From: Acidobacteriota bacterium
GTDB taxonomy: Bacteria > Acidobacteriota > Terriglobia > Terriglobales > Acidobacteriaceae
Assembly: GCA_028873155.1 (NCBI GenBank)
Contig: JAGWML010000032.1
Location: forward strand, 1 to 17,903
Length of the DNA: 17,903 nt
Reading direction: 5' to 3'
Below the pieces are notes generated by a model. The model saw only the letters and a program-made list of their open reading frames with translations. It was not told where the DNA came from and did not search any database. This document shows, one piece after another, positions 15,937-17,903 of the stretch (positions are counted from its first letter, which is position 1; each line of letters starts with the position of its first letter). The translations under genes were made by a program, and so were the position numbers.

Positions 15937-17145
15937 ATGAAGATTACGAATGCGTATGTCAACATTACGTCTCCGGGGCGCAACTTCATCACGCTGAAGG
16001 TGGAGACCGATGAAGGAATCTACGGCCTGGGCGATGGCACGCTGAACGGGCGCGAGATGGCCGTTGCGAGCTATCTGACGGAGCACGTGATTCCATGCCT
16101 GATCGGACGCGATCCATTCCAGACAGAAGATACTTGGCAGTATTTCTACCGAGGCGCGTACTGGCGGCGGGGCCCGGTGACGATGGCAGCGATTGCCGCA
16201 GTGGACGTGGCGCTGTGGGACATCAAGGGCAAGGCGCTGAAAACGCCTGTGTATAACTTGCTAGGCGGCAAGAGCCGCGACGGCGTGCTGGTGTACGCGC
16301 ACGCCAACGGCAAAGACGTGGAGCACGCGCTGGAGGATGTGGCGCGGCACCGGGACCTGGGCTACAAGGCAATCCGCGTGCAGAGCGGGATTCCGGGCGT
16401 GCCGAGCACGTATGGGGTGCCGAAGGGAAGTGGCCGCTATGAGCCGGCCGAGCGCGGATTGCCGTCGGAGCAGGCGTGGGCGACGGAGCCGTATCTGCGG
16501 CACGCACCGAAGCTCTTTGCGAAGGTGCGCGAGCAGTTTGGCGAGGATCTGCACCTCTTGCACGATTGCCATCACCGGCTGACACCGATTGAGGCGGCGC
16601 GGCTGGGGAAAGAACTGGAGCCGTTCCATCTGTTCTGGATGGAGGACCCGACACCGGCGGAGTTGCAGGAGGGCTTCAAGGTGATTCGCGAGCACACGAC
16701 GACGCCGCTTGCGGTTGGCGAAGTGTTTAACTCTGTCTGGGATGCGCACGATCTGATTCGCAACCAGTGGATCGACTATCTGCGCTTGACGGTGGTGCAT
16801 GGCGGTGGATTGACGCATCTGAAGAAGACGGCGGATTTTGCCGCCCTCTACCATGTGCGGACCGGATGCCATGGGGCGACGGACCTGTCTCCGGTGACGA
16901 TGGCAGCGGCACTGCACTTTGGCGCGGCGGTCCACAACTTCGGCATCCAGGAGCACATGCCCCACACGGACGAGACCGATGCGGTGTTTCCGCATACGTA
17001 CACGTTCAAGGATGGCATGATGCATCCTGGCGATGCGCCGGGGCTTGGCGTGGACCTGGATGAAAAGCTGGCGGCAAAGTATCCCTATCAGCGCGCGTAC
17101 CTGCCGGTGAACCGGAAGCTCGATGGGACGCTGACGGACTGGTAA
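15937..17145 (+). CDS. manD: D-mannonate dehydratase, enolase superfamily (ManD/RspA type)
   Basis: A 402-residue enolase-superfamily enzyme that dehydrates D-mannonate to 2-keto-3-deoxy-D-gluconate. Metal ligands are Asp210 (LLHDCHHR), Glu236 (FWMEDPTP) and Glu262 (AVGEVFNS). The acid/base residues known from ManD structures are all present: Arg147 and Tyr159, His212, Arg283, and His312 in GCHGATDLSPV. Length and numbering coincide with characterised ManDs of about 402 residues. The ATG at 15937 gives the family start MKITNAYV; a GTG at 15916 adds seven residues without a better ribosome site. It sits between a KduD-like SDR and a Gfo/Idh/MocA oxidoreductase on one strand, and opposite the kinase and aldolase that consume its product. 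Some members of this subgroup act on D-gluconate or have very low activity, so substrate should be treated as probable. UxuA, the unrelated mannonate dehydratase, is not in the window. Confidence 0.92.
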   Translation: MKITNAYVNITSPGRNFITLKVETDEGIYGLGDGTLNGREMAVASYLTEHVIPCLIGRDPFQTEDTWQYFYRGAYWRRGPVTMAAIAAVDVALWDIKGKALKTPVYNLLGGKSRDGVLVYAHANGKDVEHALEDVARHRDLGYKAIRVQSGIPGVPSTYGVPKGSGRYEPAERGLPSEQAWATEPYLRHAPKLFAKVREQFGEDLHLLHDCHHRLTPIEAARLGKELEPFHLFWMEDPTPAELQEGFKVIREHTTTPLAVGEVFNSVWDAHDLIRNQWIDYLRLTVVHGGGLTHLKKTADFAALYHVRTGCHGATDLSPVTMAAALHFGAAVHNFGIQEHMPHTDETDAVFPHTYTFKDGMMHPGDAPGLGVDLDEKLAAKYPYQRAYLPVNRKLDGTLTDW

Positions 17146-17175
17146 CGACGCGAACGAGCACCGAGGAAATTAAGA

Positions 17176-17903
17176 ATGAGCGCGGAACGCAAGTTGCGCA
17201 TGGGAATGGTGGGCGGCGGGCCGGGTGCGTTTATCGGTCCGGTGCATCGCATGGCAGCGGAGCTGGACGGAAAGATTGAGCTGGTGGCGGGCGCATTTTC
17301 GCAGTCGGCGGAGCGGTCGCGCGCGGCGGGAGAGAGCTATCGGATTGCGCCAGAGCGCGCCTACGCGAGCTATGAATCGATGATGGAGGCCGAGCGCAAA
17401 CGCCCGGATGGAATCGACTTTGTGGCGATTGTGACACCGAACGTGCTGCACCTGCCGGTGGCGGAAGCGGCACTGAGGGCAGGCTTTCCGGTGATGAGCG
17501 ACAAGCCGGCGACGGCGACCTATGAGGAAGCGCTGGCGCTGGAGAAGACAGTGGCTGCGTCGGCGCTGCCGTATGGGCTGACGCACACCTATGCGGGCTA
17601 TGCGCTGGTGCGCGAGGCGCGGTCCATCTGTGCGAGCGGACAACTGGGAGCCATTCGCAAGGTTGTGGTTGAGTATCTGCAGGGATGGTTGAGCCGTCCG
17701 CTTGAGCAGACGGGGCAGAAGCAGGCTGGCTGGCGATCGGATCCCGCGTTGAACGGGCCGGGCGGATGCATTGGCGATATCGGCGTGCATGCATTTCATC
17801 TGCTGGAGTACGCGACCGGGATGGACGTGACGGCGCTGCATGCCACGCTGCGCTGCGTGGTGGCGGGGCGGCGCGTGGACGACGACTGCACGGCTCTGCT
17901 GCG
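17176..17903 (+). CDS. Gfo/Idh/MocA-family oxidoreductase, 3'-truncated by the window end
   Basis: The first 242 codons of an NAD(P)-dependent oxidoreductase. The Rossmann segment starts at residue 8 (RMGMVGGGPGAFIGPVHRMAAEL), IVTPNVLHLPVAEAALRAGFPVMSDKP spans 85-111 with Lys110 of the family's EKP-like motif (here DKP), and GGCIGDIGVHAFHLLEY near 196-212 matches the substrate and catalytic Asp/His block. The ATG at 17176 has GAGGA 8 nt upstream and begins 30 nt after manD, so it belongs to the same unit. Family members oxidise or reduce sugars, inositols and sugar acids; here a sugar or aldonate step linked to the mannonate route is likely, but the reaction is not deducible. The reading frame is open at the edge; normal family length is about 330-400 residues. 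Confidence 0.88.
   Translation, partial: MSAERKLRMGMVGGGPGAFIGPVHRMAAELDGKIELVAGAFSQSAERSRAAGESYRIAPERAYASYESMMEAERKRPDGIDFVAIVTPNVLHLPVAEAALRAGFPVMSDKPATATYEEALALEKTVAASALPYGLTHTYAGYALVREARSICASGQLGAIRKVVVEYLQGWLSRPLEQTGQKQAGWRSDPALNGPGGCIGDIGVHAFHLLEYATGMDVTALHATLRCVVAGRRVDDDCTALL

Overview
The window is a GC-rich bacterial chromosome segment with compact, mostly operonic gene organisation. I see no tRNA, rRNA, CRISPR array, insertion sequence or phage gene. The gene content (secreted DUF1501/DUF1800 pair, ECF sigma with a small zinc anti-sigma, Tat and Sec exported proteins, sugar-acid catabolism) and protein style suggest an Acidobacteriota member, probably Terriglobales/Acidobacteriaceae. 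That placement is an inference from gene style, not from a marker gene.

Left part (about 195-8015), envelope and stress. On the minus strand lie a secreted cyclophilin-type prolyl isomerase (195-914), a Tat-exported DUF1501 protein (1044-2291) preceded 14 nt upstream by a DUF1800 protein (2306-4453), and a sigma/anti-sigma operon: ECF sigma factor (4838-5464) overlapping a soluble ZAS-type anti-sigma factor (4605-4841) by 4 nt. A perfect 15-bp hairpin separates the DUF1501 gene from the isomerase gene. Transcribed divergently from the sigma operon is a 780-residue Slt70-like lytic transglycosylase (5673-8015). A small zinc-binding protein (8221-8484) follows.

Right part (about 8501-17903), sugar-acid catabolism in two divergent transcription units around a 153-nt intergenic region (14961-15113). 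The minus-strand unit reads KDG kinase, KDPG aldolase, a solute-binding-protein-like gene without a visible signal peptide, an SDR dehydrogenase, a fumarylacetoacetate-hydrolase-family enzyme and an aldehyde dehydrogenase of the ketoglutaric-semialdehyde type. The plus-strand unit reads a KduD/gluconate-5-dehydrogenase-like SDR, an enolase-superfamily D-mannonate dehydratase with all expected active-site residues, and a Gfo/Idh/MocA oxidoreductase cut by the window end.

Together the right-hand genes can take hexuronate-derived aldonates to 2-keto-3-deoxygluconate (KDG). KDG can then go by phosphorylation and aldol cleavage (KdgK, Eda) to pyruvate plus glyceraldehyde-3-phosphate. The SDR, FAH and ALDH genes suggest a second, non-phosphorylated route like those known for L-fucose, L-rhamnose or pentose acids, but that assignment is inferred. 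The most unusual element is the solute-binding-like protein, which looks cytoplasmic, is embedded between catabolic enzymes, and has no permease or ATPase beside it. I found no clearly novel defence or mobile system.
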